Origin: Megaustenia siamemsis
Lineage: Eukaryota; Mollusca; Gastropoda; Stylommatophora; Ariophantidae
NCBI GenBank assembly: GCA_032433765.1
Contig: JAVIAB010000160.1
Span: 19,640,615 to 19,704,614 of the forward strand
Direction of reading: 5' to 3'
Length of the DNA: 64,000 nucleotides
In this document: one piece after another, positions 1 to 9,829 of the stretch
Layout of the letters: each line of letters begins with the position of its first letter
Numbering within the stretch: position 1 is the stretch's first letter
Translations under genes and position numbers: made by a program
The notes under the pieces: model-generated
The model's database searches: none
The model's input: only the letters and a program-made list of their open reading frames with translations
What the model was told of the DNA's origin: nothing

Positions 1-847
1 TAGAAATTTTCTGGTTCTGAGTTCTGTTTTTGTTCTGAGTTCTGTTTTTGTTTATCAAGAAACATAAAACAGATCGAAGGATTTTCTAATAAAATGTATG
101 ATAAATCCTTACATAGATAAGATTGGTTAAGAAATCGAATGAAGTCAAGCCTTGCGCAAACATAAGACAAGGCAACCATCAACCTCTGCTATAATCAAGT
201 CGAAAAGATTGGCATATGTCGGTAACGTGATATGAAGAATTAATTAGAGACACAAAGTAATCATTCAAATATGAAACAACGCAAAAAGAAAAAGAGACTG
301 ACCACGAGAAACATTGAACGGAACACTAATAAGACAAGCAAAAACAGTTAGCATTAACTTATTTAATTCGGTTGAGAACCTCACCCAAATTATGGCGAGG
401 CAGACATTGCGCTCAAAGTGACGTCTAAAGGTACTGGAAGGACATAAATCTAGTCTTGTGTACATAACACACTCAAGTGAGGTTCTAAGTGGCCTAATCG
501 TAAGATTATACAAACTGTATAATCAGTGCAAGACGCCATTCAACGGAATCGATTAAAATAATCAAAGATTGTAATGAGAGGAAGAAACGAACAAGTTAAC
601 AATGCATATACTTGACTAGACAGAATATTAACTTTATTTATGAAGAGTTCAAAATAGTCATGAGACGCATTGAGACAAAGATACTGACAGTGCAATGTGT
701 TAAAGAAGACATCAGTTCATATATGGCTGTTGCCGTTAGGATCAGTGAACATAAGCTGATCAAGATCCTGCTTCACAACCTGTGGAAGACTAAAAGAAAA
801 AAAAGAAAACTGTACAACCAACTTATCAACTTACACTTCTATATCTC
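1..847. other. No recognisable gene (intron or intergenic)
   Basis: AT-rich sequence with only short chance open frames. I see no motif, splice pattern or known repeat in it. If the GPCR model is right, it lies in the intron between the TM5 and TM6 exons. Confidence 0.6.
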
Positions 848-1448
848 TTAGCTTACTGTATCAATGTATACTCCTATAGCACATAGCTTACTGTATCAAT
901 GTACACTCCTATAGCACATAGCTTACAGTATCAATCTACGCTCCTATATCACATTGCTTACTGTATCAATCTACGCTCCTATATCATATAGCTTACTGTA
1001 TCAATCTACGCTCCTATATCATATATCTTACTGTATCAATCTACGCTCCTATATCATAGAGCTTACTGTTTCAATCTACGCTCCTATATCATATAGCTTA
1101 CTGTATCAATTTACGCTCCTATATCATATAGCTTACTGTATCAATCTACTCTCATATACTCAATAGCTTACTGTATCAATCTACGCTCCTATAGCACATA
1201 GCTTACTTTATCAATCTACGCTCCTATATCATATAGCTTACTGTATCAATCTACGCTCCTATATCATATAGCTTACTGTATCAATCTACGCTCCTATATC
1301 ATATAGCTTACTGTATCAATCTACGCTCCTATATCATATAGCTTACTGTATCAATCTACGCTCCTATACTCAATAGCTTACTGTATAATCCACACTCCTA
1401 TACTCAATAGCTTACTGTATCAATCTACACTCCTATATCACATTGAGT
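848..1448. repeat. 35-bp minisatellite, first segment
   Basis: About 17 head-to-tail units of 35 bp with the core CTTACTGTATCAATCTACGC followed by TCCTATATCAYAT. Units differ by a few substitutions, and a variant ending in CTCAATAG recurs. The array is cut by a LINE piece at 1449-1913 and resumes beyond it. Confidence 0.95.
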
Positions 1449-1913
1449 TATTGAGTTATTTGCGGGTCATCATCATTGCACTCCGAACACGTCCATAGGT
1501 GCTCAGATCCCCTCCTCAGCGATTCCCTCAGTGTCCAGCGACTGACGTCTCCAGTTCTATGTTGGTTGATAAGTCTTCTTACACGGCCACTAAGTTTCTC
1601 ATTTCTGGCTGTGCCCATTTTAACTCCCATTTCCATCATCCGAAGAAGTGACGTGGATCTGTGTTTGTCGAAGTCCTGTGCTCTTCCCACATCTCGGAGG
1701 GCATTGATGATGTCCGCTCGATCCATTGGTTGCCCATCCTCAACGACAGCGTAGCTAGCCAACCTGTCCGCTCTTTCATTTCCCCGTACTCCCGCATGTC
1801 CTGGGACATAGACAAAGGTGACCTTACGTATTTTGGATTTCTGCAACGACTCTACCCATTGCGTGCGTACAGAGCCAACCTCCACTTTTTTTCAATCATG
1901 CTCATCGAATCAC
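1449..1913 (-). pseudogene. LINE 3' fragment with RNase H-like domain (copy 1)
   Basis: A minus-strand frame of about 145 codons (1448-1885) carries VPGHAGVRGNERADRLAS, the conserved block near the C-terminal active-site histidine of LINE-encoded RNase H. A cysteine/histidine-poor tail with EHLWTCSEC follows. The 3' end is ATGATGATGACCCGC, a short GAT-type tail. Non-LTR elements of the I/Ingi-type groups carry such a domain, but I cannot fix the clade. The fragment is 5'-truncated and sits inside a 35-bp minisatellite. Confidence 0.75.
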
Positions 1914-3084
1914 TCAGTATACATTACTTATATCACATTACTCATATCACACAACTTACTGTATCAATCTACGCTCCTGTATTCTATAACTTACTATATC
2001 AATCTATACTCCTATATCACATAACTTACTGTATCAATCTACGCTCCTGTATCCTATAACTTACTATATCAATCAACACTCCTATATCACATAACTTACT
2101 GTATCAATCTACACTCCTATATCACATAACTTACTGTATCAATCTACATTCCTATAACACATAACTTACTGTATCAATCTACACTCATATAACACATAAC
2201 TTACTGTATCAATCTAAACTCCTATAATCCCATAACTTACTGTATCAATCTACACTCCTATATCCCATAACTTACTGTATCAATCTAAACTCCTATATCA
2301 CATAACTTACTGTATCAATCTACGCTCATGTATCCTATAACTTACTGTCTCAATCTACACTCCTATATCACATGACTTACTGTATCAATCTACACTCCTA
2401 TATCCCATAACGTACTGTATCAATCTACACTCCAATATCCCATAACTTACTGTATCAATCTACGCTCCTATATCCCATAACTTACTGTATCAATCTACAC
2501 TCCTATATCCCATAACTTACTGTATCAATCTACACTCCTATATCCCATAACTTACTGTATCAATCTACACTCCTATATCCCATAACTTACTGCATCAATC
2601 TATACACTCCTATATCCCATAACTTACTGTATCAATCTTCACTCCTATATCCCATAACTTACTGTATCAATCTACGCTCCTATATCCCATAACTTACTGT
2701 ATCTATCTACGCTCCTATATCCCATAACTTACTGTATCAATCTACGCTCCTATATCCCATAACTTACTGTATCAATCTACACTCCTATATCCCATAACTT
2801 ACTGTATCAATCTACGCTCCTATATCACATAACTTACTGTATCAATCTACACTCCTATACTCAATAGCTTACTGTATCAATCTACACTCCTATATCCCAT
2901 AACTTACTGTATCAATCTACGCTCCTATATCACATAACTTACTGTATCAATCTACACTCCTATATCCCATAACTTACTGTATCAATGTACACTCCTATAT
3001 CCCATAACTTACTGTATCAATCTACACTCCTATATCACATATCTTACTGTATCAACCTACGCTCCTATATCCCATAGTTTACTG
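1914..3084. repeat. 35-bp minisatellite, second segment
   Basis: About 33 further units of the same 35-bp repeat, here mostly the variant AACTTACTGTATCAATCTAC. The array stops about 45 bp from the TM5 exon donor site (exon 3132-3320), so it lies in the first part of the following intron on the minus strand. Confidence 0.95.
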
Positions 3085-3131
3085 TGGCAACATAAATGCA
3101 TGTTAGTCTGTCTGTTGCATCATAAACTAAC

Positions 3132-3320
3132 CTGTCTCTGTAAACTGGTATCCTGAACGCACAGACGACAACCCATCAGAGAATACAGGACAACAATCGC
3201 TGTCCCAGGCACCCAGTAAATGCACACAAGAAACGCTACGTCATAGACCTGGCGCAGTGTGTGGCTTGGCCAGACTTCTGTACAGTGCACGTTGTTAATG
3301 CCAAACTCTTGGGTCACTAC
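3132..3320 (-). CDS. GPCR exon: extracellular loop 2 and TM5 (copy 1)
   Basis: An exon of 189 bp (63 codons, phase 0 at both ends). The acceptor is TTCTTTTACAG and the donor is GTTAGT. It encodes ECL2 with HCTEVWPS, whose Cys is the usual disulphide partner of the Cys at the top of TM3. TM5 follows as YDVAFLVCIYWVPGTAIVVL with the conserved Pro, then SLMGCRLCVQD entering the third intracellular loop. Phase and reading join exactly to the TM3/4 exon at 7748-7926. The TM6 and later exons of this copy would lie left of the window. Confidence 0.9.
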
Positions 3321-3515
3321 CTGTAAAAGAATCCAATATACGTCATCTTACAAACAGCCACCTGTACATCAGACTCCATTTAGCAGGAGAAAGTGAATCC
3401 CTTATAAAAATTTACTGTTTGATAAAGTTTTTGAAAGTAAAAATGCTGGATAAGTCCGTCATACATAGATATATGTAGGGAATCATAGAAGGTATGTAGG
3501 GAATCATAGAAGGAA

Positions 3516-3760
3516 GAGGTATGTACTACAGCACTCAGAAAAAATGACAAATAAACAACAACAGAAAAAAACAAAGAACAATATATGGTCCGAAGCAGGA
3601 TCGAACCCGTACTCCATGGCACTGCGCCTTGCCACGAGAAGCCGAATGCTTAGGAACACTGCCAACCAGCTTCTGAGTGCTGTAGTACATACCTCTTTTC
3701 ATACTATGATTCCCTGAATTATCGCCTCGGAAGTTTCCCTCTATAATAATAGTAATTTAT
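3516..3760 (-). repeat. SINE family 2 copy with inverted 3' end (hairpin)
   Basis: The minus strand reads as a tRNA-like head with B box GGGTTCGATCCTGC, then a body with TTGTTCTTTG and a 3' part with ACATACCTCTT. The plus strand from 3671 carries the same 3' part again through CGCCTCGGAAGTTTCC. The arms 3516-3540 and 3671-3695 are perfect 25-bp reverse complements. The family also occurs at 7391-7600 and 14838-15000. Confidence 0.7.
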
Positions 3761-3949
3761 TATTATTTGTCTCCCATAGATGTATGTACTTTTGTGATCA
3801 TACATGCAAATATTATCACAGAAGTCTGTTCTCATCCCAAAGTGGCAATTTCTTTCTAGTCTTGGAAATTGCGCAGAGTTTTAATGTGTACATGTCTGGA
3901 GTCTAGTACTTTCCACTTATTCTTAAAATGGATATTTTTGTAGAAGTGG

Positions 3950-4430
3950 TTTCAATTTGTAACACTGTAGATAAAACGTTCGACTCAGTCGACAACGGTC
4001 TTGAAGGCAGGAAATGGAACGGCCCGGTATTGGGTTCAGTGTATAACAGGGACCGAAGGTATTAGGTGGCCAGAGCCAATCAGAAAGCAACGGCAAACTA
4101 CTGACTGGGGATATGACAGCCAAAAAGGAAAAAAAAATATATATATATATAAAAAATGCTGCAGAAAAATCCTTAAAGTACCTTGGGTAATGAAAAAGGG
4201 CAATGAAGACGTACTAAAGGATTTAAACATTAAAAAGAACTGGCTTATAAACACCATTCTACAGAGGAAATTACAATACTATTGCCATATAAAAAAAAAA
4301 CACACACAGCGAGCCGGAAAGAACAATAAATTGGTATGGTTCCTGGGCGACGCTTCAGGGGCAGACCAAGAAGAGGGTGGATTCAAGACATCGAAGAGAC
4401 CTTGAACATGACAACAGACGAAGTGGGAGA
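3950..4430 (+). pseudogene. LINE family F 3' fragment (copy 1)
   Basis: The plus frame reads PWVMKKGNEDVLKDLNIKKN, LINTILQRKLQYY and then a basic stretch around GADQEEGG, in which one frame change restores GRPRRGWIQDIEETLNMTTD. This is the post-RT C-terminal region of a non-LTR retrotransposon, 5'-truncated. Related pieces lie at 31120-31340 and 32880-33300. Its last codons run straight into the 61-bp tandem array. The leading 150 bp (GCCAATCAGAAAGCAACGGC) looks like a separate dispersed repeat. Confidence 0.7.
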
Positions 4431-5345
4431 TCTGGCTTGAGTCAGACGGGCATTAACACGGGCTGTGGTGAATGCAACCTTCAGTGGGAGATCTGGCTTG
4501 AGTCAGACGGGCATTCTTTTAGGAGGGCTCTGATGAATGTAACATTCGGTGGGAGATCTGGCTAGAGACAGAGATTCTTTCAGGAGGGCTCTGATGAATG
4601 TAACATTCTGTGGGAGATCTGGCTAGAGACAGGGATTCTTTCTGACAGACTGTGGTGAATGTAACATTATGTGGGAGATCTGGCTAGAGACAGGGATTCT
4701 TTCTGACAGACTGTGGTGAATGTAACATTATGTGGGAGATCTGGCTAGAGACAGAGATTCTTTCTGACAGACTGTGGTGAATGTAACATTATGTGGGAGA
4801 TCTGGCTAGAGACAGGGATTCTTTCTGACAGACTGTGGTGAATGTAACATTATGTGGGAGATCTGGCTAGAGACAGGGATTCTTTCTGACAGACTGTGGT
4901 GAATGAAACGTTCTGTGGGAGATCTGGCTAGAGACAGGGATTCTTTCTGACAGACTGTGGTGAATGAAACGTTCTGTGGGAGATCTGGCTAAAGACAGGG
5001 ATTCTTTCTGACAGACTGTGGTGAATGAAACGTTCTGTGGGAGATCTGGCTAGAGACAGGGATTCTTTTTGACAGACTGTGGTGAATGAAAAGTTCTGTG
5101 GGAGATCTGGCTAGAGACAGGGATTCTTTCTGACAGACTGTGGTGAATGAAACGTTCTGTGGGAGATCTGGTTAGAGACAGGGATTCTTTCTGACAGACT
5201 GTGGTGAATGTAACATTCTGTGGGAGATCTGGCTAGAGACAGGGATTTTTTCTGACAGACTGTGGTGAATGAAACGTTCTGTGGGAGATCTGGCTAGAGA
5301 CAGGGATTCTTTCTGACAGGCTGTGGTGAATGAAACGTTCTGTAA
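4422..5345. repeat. 61-bp tandem array grown from a LINE coding end (copy 1)
   Basis: About 15 units of 61 bp with the core GTGGGAGATCTGGCTAGAGA, then CAGGGATTCTTTCTGACAG and ACTGTGGTGAATG. The first unit is in frame with the preceding LINE (…TTDEVGDLA). The unit resembles the single-copy terminus of a related LINE near 32950-33015 on the minus strand. Because 61 is not a multiple of three, the frame shifts in every unit. Confidence 0.95.
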
Positions 5346-5661
5346 AGAATAAGCGTGACATAAAACGTACAATTTCTAGCTAAAGTAAATACTTATGTAT
5401 TGATAATATAGTATAGTAATGCTCGTAATGAAAAGAATAAAGTTTGGCAAAAGTAAAAGTTTCCAGTCTGTAATATTCAATTTTTAATCACACACGTTTT
5501 AAATTATAAGACAGACCTTCCCCTAATTAACTTGAATGCATAATAGAAGAAGCGTGTGTGTTTTATCTTCATGGAAAGACGTATATATAAACTAAAGCAT
5601 CAGTGACAAACTCCGTGCAATATAATCACAATTAGAATTAATTAAACAGCCAAATGTTGGG
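5346..5661. other. No recognisable feature
   Basis: AT-rich intronic sequence. Nothing beyond chance open frames is seen. Confidence 0.5.
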
Positions 5662-5876
5662 TTAGTGTCCCTCGGAATAAGGGTTGGGGTTAGTGTCCCT
5701 CGGAATAAGAGTTAGTGTCCCTCGGAATAAGGGTTAGGGTTAGTGTCTTTCGGAATAAGAGTTAGGGTTAGTGTCCCTCAGAATAAGAGTTATGGTTAGT
5801 GTCCCTCGGAATAAGGGTTAGGGTTAATGTCCCTCATCATAAGGGTTACGGTTAGTGTTCGTCCCTCGGATAAACC
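5662..5876. repeat. Short minisatellite with telomere-like TTAGGG steps
   Basis: About eight irregular units built on GTTAGTGTCCCTCGGAATAAG with linkers GGGTTAGG. TTAGGGTTAG occurs between several units. Only one or two telomere-type hexamers adjoin, so this is not a telomere. Confidence 0.85.
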
Positions 5877-6526
5877 TATATTATAGTCAAAATATACATT
5901 TATATAACCAATAAAAACAGCGTTAGAGTGTTCACAAAGACATGAAACATGTGTAACACAATAGGTGAATTAGAGCATGGGTCAGGTTACTCAGCCGGTA
6001 TCCATTCCTTAACATACTATAATAATGGCATAGAATAGCAGTCGCCAGTAGTTAGTGACAGTACGTAAGCAATGGAAAGTTCATAGCGGGTAGTGGACAA
6101 AGGCGAGGAGGAAGGGGGTGACCAAGGTGGGTGCAAAATGGTAGTTGGACATAAGTTTCGGGAGAATGAAAATTTTATAGTTGTTGAAAAGGTGTGGATA
6201 AACATATGGCTTGACCGTCAGGTAAAAAGATTGACAAACAAGGTCTAAGTGATGAACTAAACATCATTATTGTGAAACTCAGGAGAGGTCAAGCTGACCA
6301 ATGGTTACTTTGAAGTCACTCATAGCCTGTTTTAACCATTCTGAGACATAGGTCAACTATAGTTCAGGATTGCGAACCGATTGGCCGGAGGGTGTTGTAG
6401 GTTGTCATCTTGAGACAATTTCGCGACAAACGATTGGATGCAAGTATTTCACGCGCATAAATTATGTAAATTAGATTTCAGTATTTAGCCTTCTTCACAA
6501 AAAGTTTTCAGTTTGTTAGGCACAAG
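5877..6526. other. No recognisable feature
   Basis: Intronic sequence between two minisatellites. I find no coding motif, tRNA-like box pair or LINE similarity. Confidence 0.5.
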
Positions 6527-6806
6527 AGTCAGAAGAGTTGGTAAGTCAGACAAGAGTCAGAAGAGTTGGTAAGTCAGACATGAGTCAGAAGAGTTGGTAA
6601 GTCAGGCATGAGTCAGAAGAGTTGGTAAGTCAGACAAGAGTCAGAAGAGTTGGTAAGTCAGACATGAGTCAGAAGAGTTGGTAAGTCAGGCATGAGTCAG
6701 AAGAGTTGGTAAGTCAGACATGAGTCAGAAGAGTTGGTAAGTCAGACATGAGTCAGAAGAGTTGGTAAGTCAGACATGAGTCAGAAGAGATGGTAAGTCA
6801 GACAGA
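6527..6806. repeat. 28-bp minisatellite (copy 1)
   Basis: Ten near-identical units of 28 bp with the core GACATGAGTCAGAAGAGTTG followed by GTAAGTCA. Alternating CAAGAG, CATGAG and GGCATGAG variants mark individual units. Confidence 0.95.
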
Positions 6807-7390
6807 AGTAAGAAGTAGTAAACCGAGTTAGTCAAGAATCATAAATGTAGACTAGTCAAGCTTAGAGTAGAGAACATAGGAAAGGATAGCAGTGACTTGC
6901 GAACTTGGTAGTTGAGCATTAGATGCTACTAATAGATAAAACCAGAATAAGTGAATTAGAAATCTACAGAATATAGATAAGTGAGGGACAGAGATGATTT
7001 GATTGTGAAAGTGTCTTTAAGTGTATTTCAAAGTTGTGCTTCAGAGAGCAAGTCGTAAATAAGTTGCGTGAGAGATTGATTTTACATGTCACAGACATGT
7101 CACTGTTTAAATAGTTGATAGAAGTACTTTCCTGAGTTGGTTAAACATACCTCTTCCACTGAAATGAATAGCTGGTCTAAAGCATTGGAAACTGTTATTT
7201 TTCATGAATCGTCATATTTACTGTTTGTCTGCAACGCAAGTATTCAGTCCTATCCTATCCGGGAGATACTTGTCTTAATAGGAGAATACAGATACACAAT
7301 TTATTCCCGAGTTGTGATCGTAAACCTATACTATAGTCATGAGTACACCTACGTGCAAGACATAGCCAATAATAGCAACTTTTTTATGTA
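6807..7390. other. No gene seen; short SINE-2 scrap
   Basis: Mostly anonymous sequence. ACATACCTCTTCCACTGAAATG near 7147-7168 matches the 3' part of SINE family 2 in the plus orientation. Confidence 0.45.
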
Positions 7391-7600
7391 GCTTAGTTGG
7401 TCGTGTGCTCTAGCGTTTGGTTCTCGTCGCAAGGCGCTGTGCCGAGGAGTACGGGTTCGATCCTATTTCGGGCTGTCTGTTGTTCTTTTTATTTATATCA
7501 GTTGTTCATTATTTGTGATTTGTTTTCTGAGTGTTGTTAACATACCTCTTCCCCTGAAATGATTCCCTGATCCATCGCCTCGGAAGTTTCTCTCCAATAT
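7391..7600 (+). repeat. SINE family 2 copy (tRNA-derived)
   Basis: A tRNA-like head with A box TAGCTTAGTTGGTCGTGTGC and B box GGGTTCGATCC about 50 bp apart, as in a pol III promoter. A T-rich body follows, then a 3' part with ACATACCTCTTCCCC and CGCCTCGGAAG. A second partial 3' end follows near 7645-7695. The family is named only for this report. Confidence 0.75.
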
Positions 7601-7747
7601 CATATTTATTTATTATTGGCTGTCTTCAGTCAAAACCCTGGAAACTACTGTTCGTAAACATACCCCTTCCCTAGAAATGATTCCCTGTCATGTTATCATC
7701 AGTAACCGAATAAGTTATTTCATTGTTTTTCGCTGACGCTGGTTTAC

Positions 7748-7926
7748 CTGATTAACAAGAGCAATAGGCAAGACCATAACGGCAGCTGATAACCAGGCCA
7801 TTAGGATAAGTTTCCTGACTCTGCAGACTGTGAAAACCTGCCGGTGTCTCATGGGATACCTGATAGCACAGAATCTGTCTGCGCTCATCAAGACAATGGT
7901 GACAACGTTGGCGACTATGCAGATAC
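7748..7926 (-). CDS. GPCR exon: TM3, ICL2 and TM4 (copy 1)
   Basis: An exon of 179 bp: two bases completing a Gly codon, then 59 codons. The acceptor is TTTTTCTACAG and the donor GTAAAC is phase 0. It encodes the rest of TM3 with LMSADRFCAIRYPMRHR. The E/DRY position reads DRF, a Phe for Tyr change seen in some class A receptors. TM4 has the conserved Trp (ILMAWLSAAVMVLPIAL). The join to exon 17079-17174 restores GYMQG and ICIVANVV across the splice in the expected TM3 register. Confidence 0.92.
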
Positions 7927-8073
7927 CTGTAGAAAAATATATGCGCACATCCATCAAACAAAATTGATTCAGATCAATAAATACTTTTTTAAAAATAGAA
8001 TAAACGCGATTATCTTTCCATGTACAATTTGGCTTGATTTTAGTCTATAATAGAAAACTCTTAATACAAAGAT

Positions 8074-8358
8074 GGTTAATATATAACAGATGTGAGATTG
8101 TAAATGTATAACAGATGTGAGATGGTAAATGTATAACAGATGTAAGATGGTAGATCTATAACAGATGTCAGGTGGTAGATATATAACAGATGTGAGATGA
8201 TACATCTATAACAGATGTGAGATGGTAAATGTATAACAGATGTGAGATCCGTAGATGTATAACAGATGTGAGGTGGCAGATGTGTAACATATCTGATATG
8301 GTAGATATATAACAGATGTGAGATGGTAAATGTATAACAGTTGTGAAATGGTAGATTT
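8074..8358. repeat. 25-bp minisatellite (copy 1)
   Basis: About eleven units of 25 bp on the core TATAACAGATGTGAGATGGT. It begins about 150 bp from the acceptor of the TM3/4 exon, within the intron. A short GATGATGACGGTGATGATGA stretch follows at 8365-8400. Confidence 0.9.
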
Positions 8359-8399
8359 CATCAGATAATGATGACGGTGATGATGATGACGGTGATGAT

Positions 8400-8799
8400 A
8401 TATTTGAAAATTGAGAAGCTACCGATCATGTGAAGCAGTCTCTTCATCATTGATGACCCCCCCGGTTTCGGTCCCTTTTCTCCATCACAAAAATGGAAGG
8501 AGGTGACAGGTTCACACGAGTTATGCTCCTTGCTGCATTCTGTTCCTGAAAGCTGGCGAAAAGTTCTGATTGAATCTAACACCAGAATATACTACCAGCC
8601 TTCACTGATTGAACCATTGGTCTATATTTACCTTCACAAAACTTCATTTTCGAATCTACCACCCACATTTAACCGCAGCTACCTACATTCTAAATGCTTA
8701 GTTTTGGACAACATAAGTACTGAGTATAAACAATCTTTATGGATCAGAAAAAGTAGTGTCCAAGATTGATCAGCGTGCACAGCGAACTAAAGTTACAAG
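8400..8799. other. Unassigned sequence
   Basis: A plus-strand open frame (8503-8769) gives an ordinary-looking 88-residue peptide with no motif I know. In copy 2 a single homopolymer base changes its end. I do not call it a gene. Confidence 0.4.
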
Positions 8800-9135
8800 T
8801 TATCTCTCTGTATAACAAATAATTTCCCTGTTATAAAAGTTACCTCCTGTTAATAAAAGTTATCTCCCCGCAATGAAAATTGTCTCTCGGTAATAAAAGT
8901 TATCTCTAGGTTATCTCCCTGTAGTAAAAGCTATCTCCACCGTAAAAAAAGTTATCTCCCCGTAATAAAGTTATCTCCCCGTAATACAAAACTATCTCCC
9001 CGTAATAGAAGTTATCTCCCAGTAGTAAAAGCTATCTCCACCGTAAAAAAAAGTTATCTCCCCGTAATAGAAGTTATTTCCCCGTAATAAAGTTATCTCA
9101 CCGTATAAAAGTTATCTCATCGTAATAAAAGTTAC
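8800..9135. repeat. 20-bp degenerate minisatellite (copy 1)
   Basis: About 16 loosely conserved units on AAAGTTATCTCCCCGTAATA, with unit length varying from 18 to 22 bp. Confidence 0.85.
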
Positions 9136-9159
9136 AATAAACAACATACAGATTTCCTT

Positions 9160-9815
9160 AAAGATATACATCTAGACATACATCAAGACATTTATAGTGA
9201 GAGCAAACAGTAATAATAAAATATAACAAAGAGAACTCTATACCTATTGATATACAAAGAGACGTAGGACATGGGACGCATCCTAATAACGAATAATTTC
9301 AGAGGAAGAGGTATGTGTACAGCACTCGGAAAAAAGTCACAAGCAATCAATAACAGAAAAAAAACACCAATAGGCTCCGGACCATCTATTGTTCTTTGTT
9401 TTCTTTTTATTTCAAACATGAACATTAGACAAGAAAACAGAACAGAAAATTGAAACCTTTGAAATGTAGATTTATAGAAGGTAGGTATAATAGATATAAT
9501 GGGAATGAAAGAAAAAAAAAACAAACGATGAAGTCTTAAAACAACTAAAAGTGAAAAATTAACTACTAAACACAATTCAAACAAGACAAATTAGATTTTT
9601 TGGGGCATGTTAAAATACATACCAGCCTACTAAAAGTAATCTTTAAAGGGAAAATACAAGGTAAAAGAGGCCAGAGGCAAACCAACAGTAACATAGACGA
9701 GTAATATCAAAAGATGGACAAATCATCCCATAAAAATTTGAACAATCAAAGAAAGAGGCAGCGGAATGACGCTCCATGGAAGCCAACCTTCGATGCGGAG
9801 ACGGCACTGAATGAT
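9160..9815 (+). pseudogene. LINE family C fragment broken by SINE-2 piece (copy 1)
   Basis: 9210-9300 matches the RT region of the family C element near 34765-34850 (AACAAAGAGAACTCTA). A minus-oriented SINE-2 piece fills 9297-9415. 9416-9815 matches the C-terminal part near 35320-35705 (TTAGACAAGAAAACAGAACA). It has many stop codons and ends with a GATGATG tail. Confidence 0.7.
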
Positions 9816-9829
9816 GATGAATAATCGTT

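Noticed and set aside
848..3084. CRISPR-like array of regular repeats
   Set aside because: Units are contiguous with no unique spacers, and the context is eukaryotic.
7391..7470. Possible tRNA gene with A and B boxes
   Set aside because: The sequence does not close an acceptor stem, and related copies with the same T-rich body occur elsewhere, so it is a SINE head.
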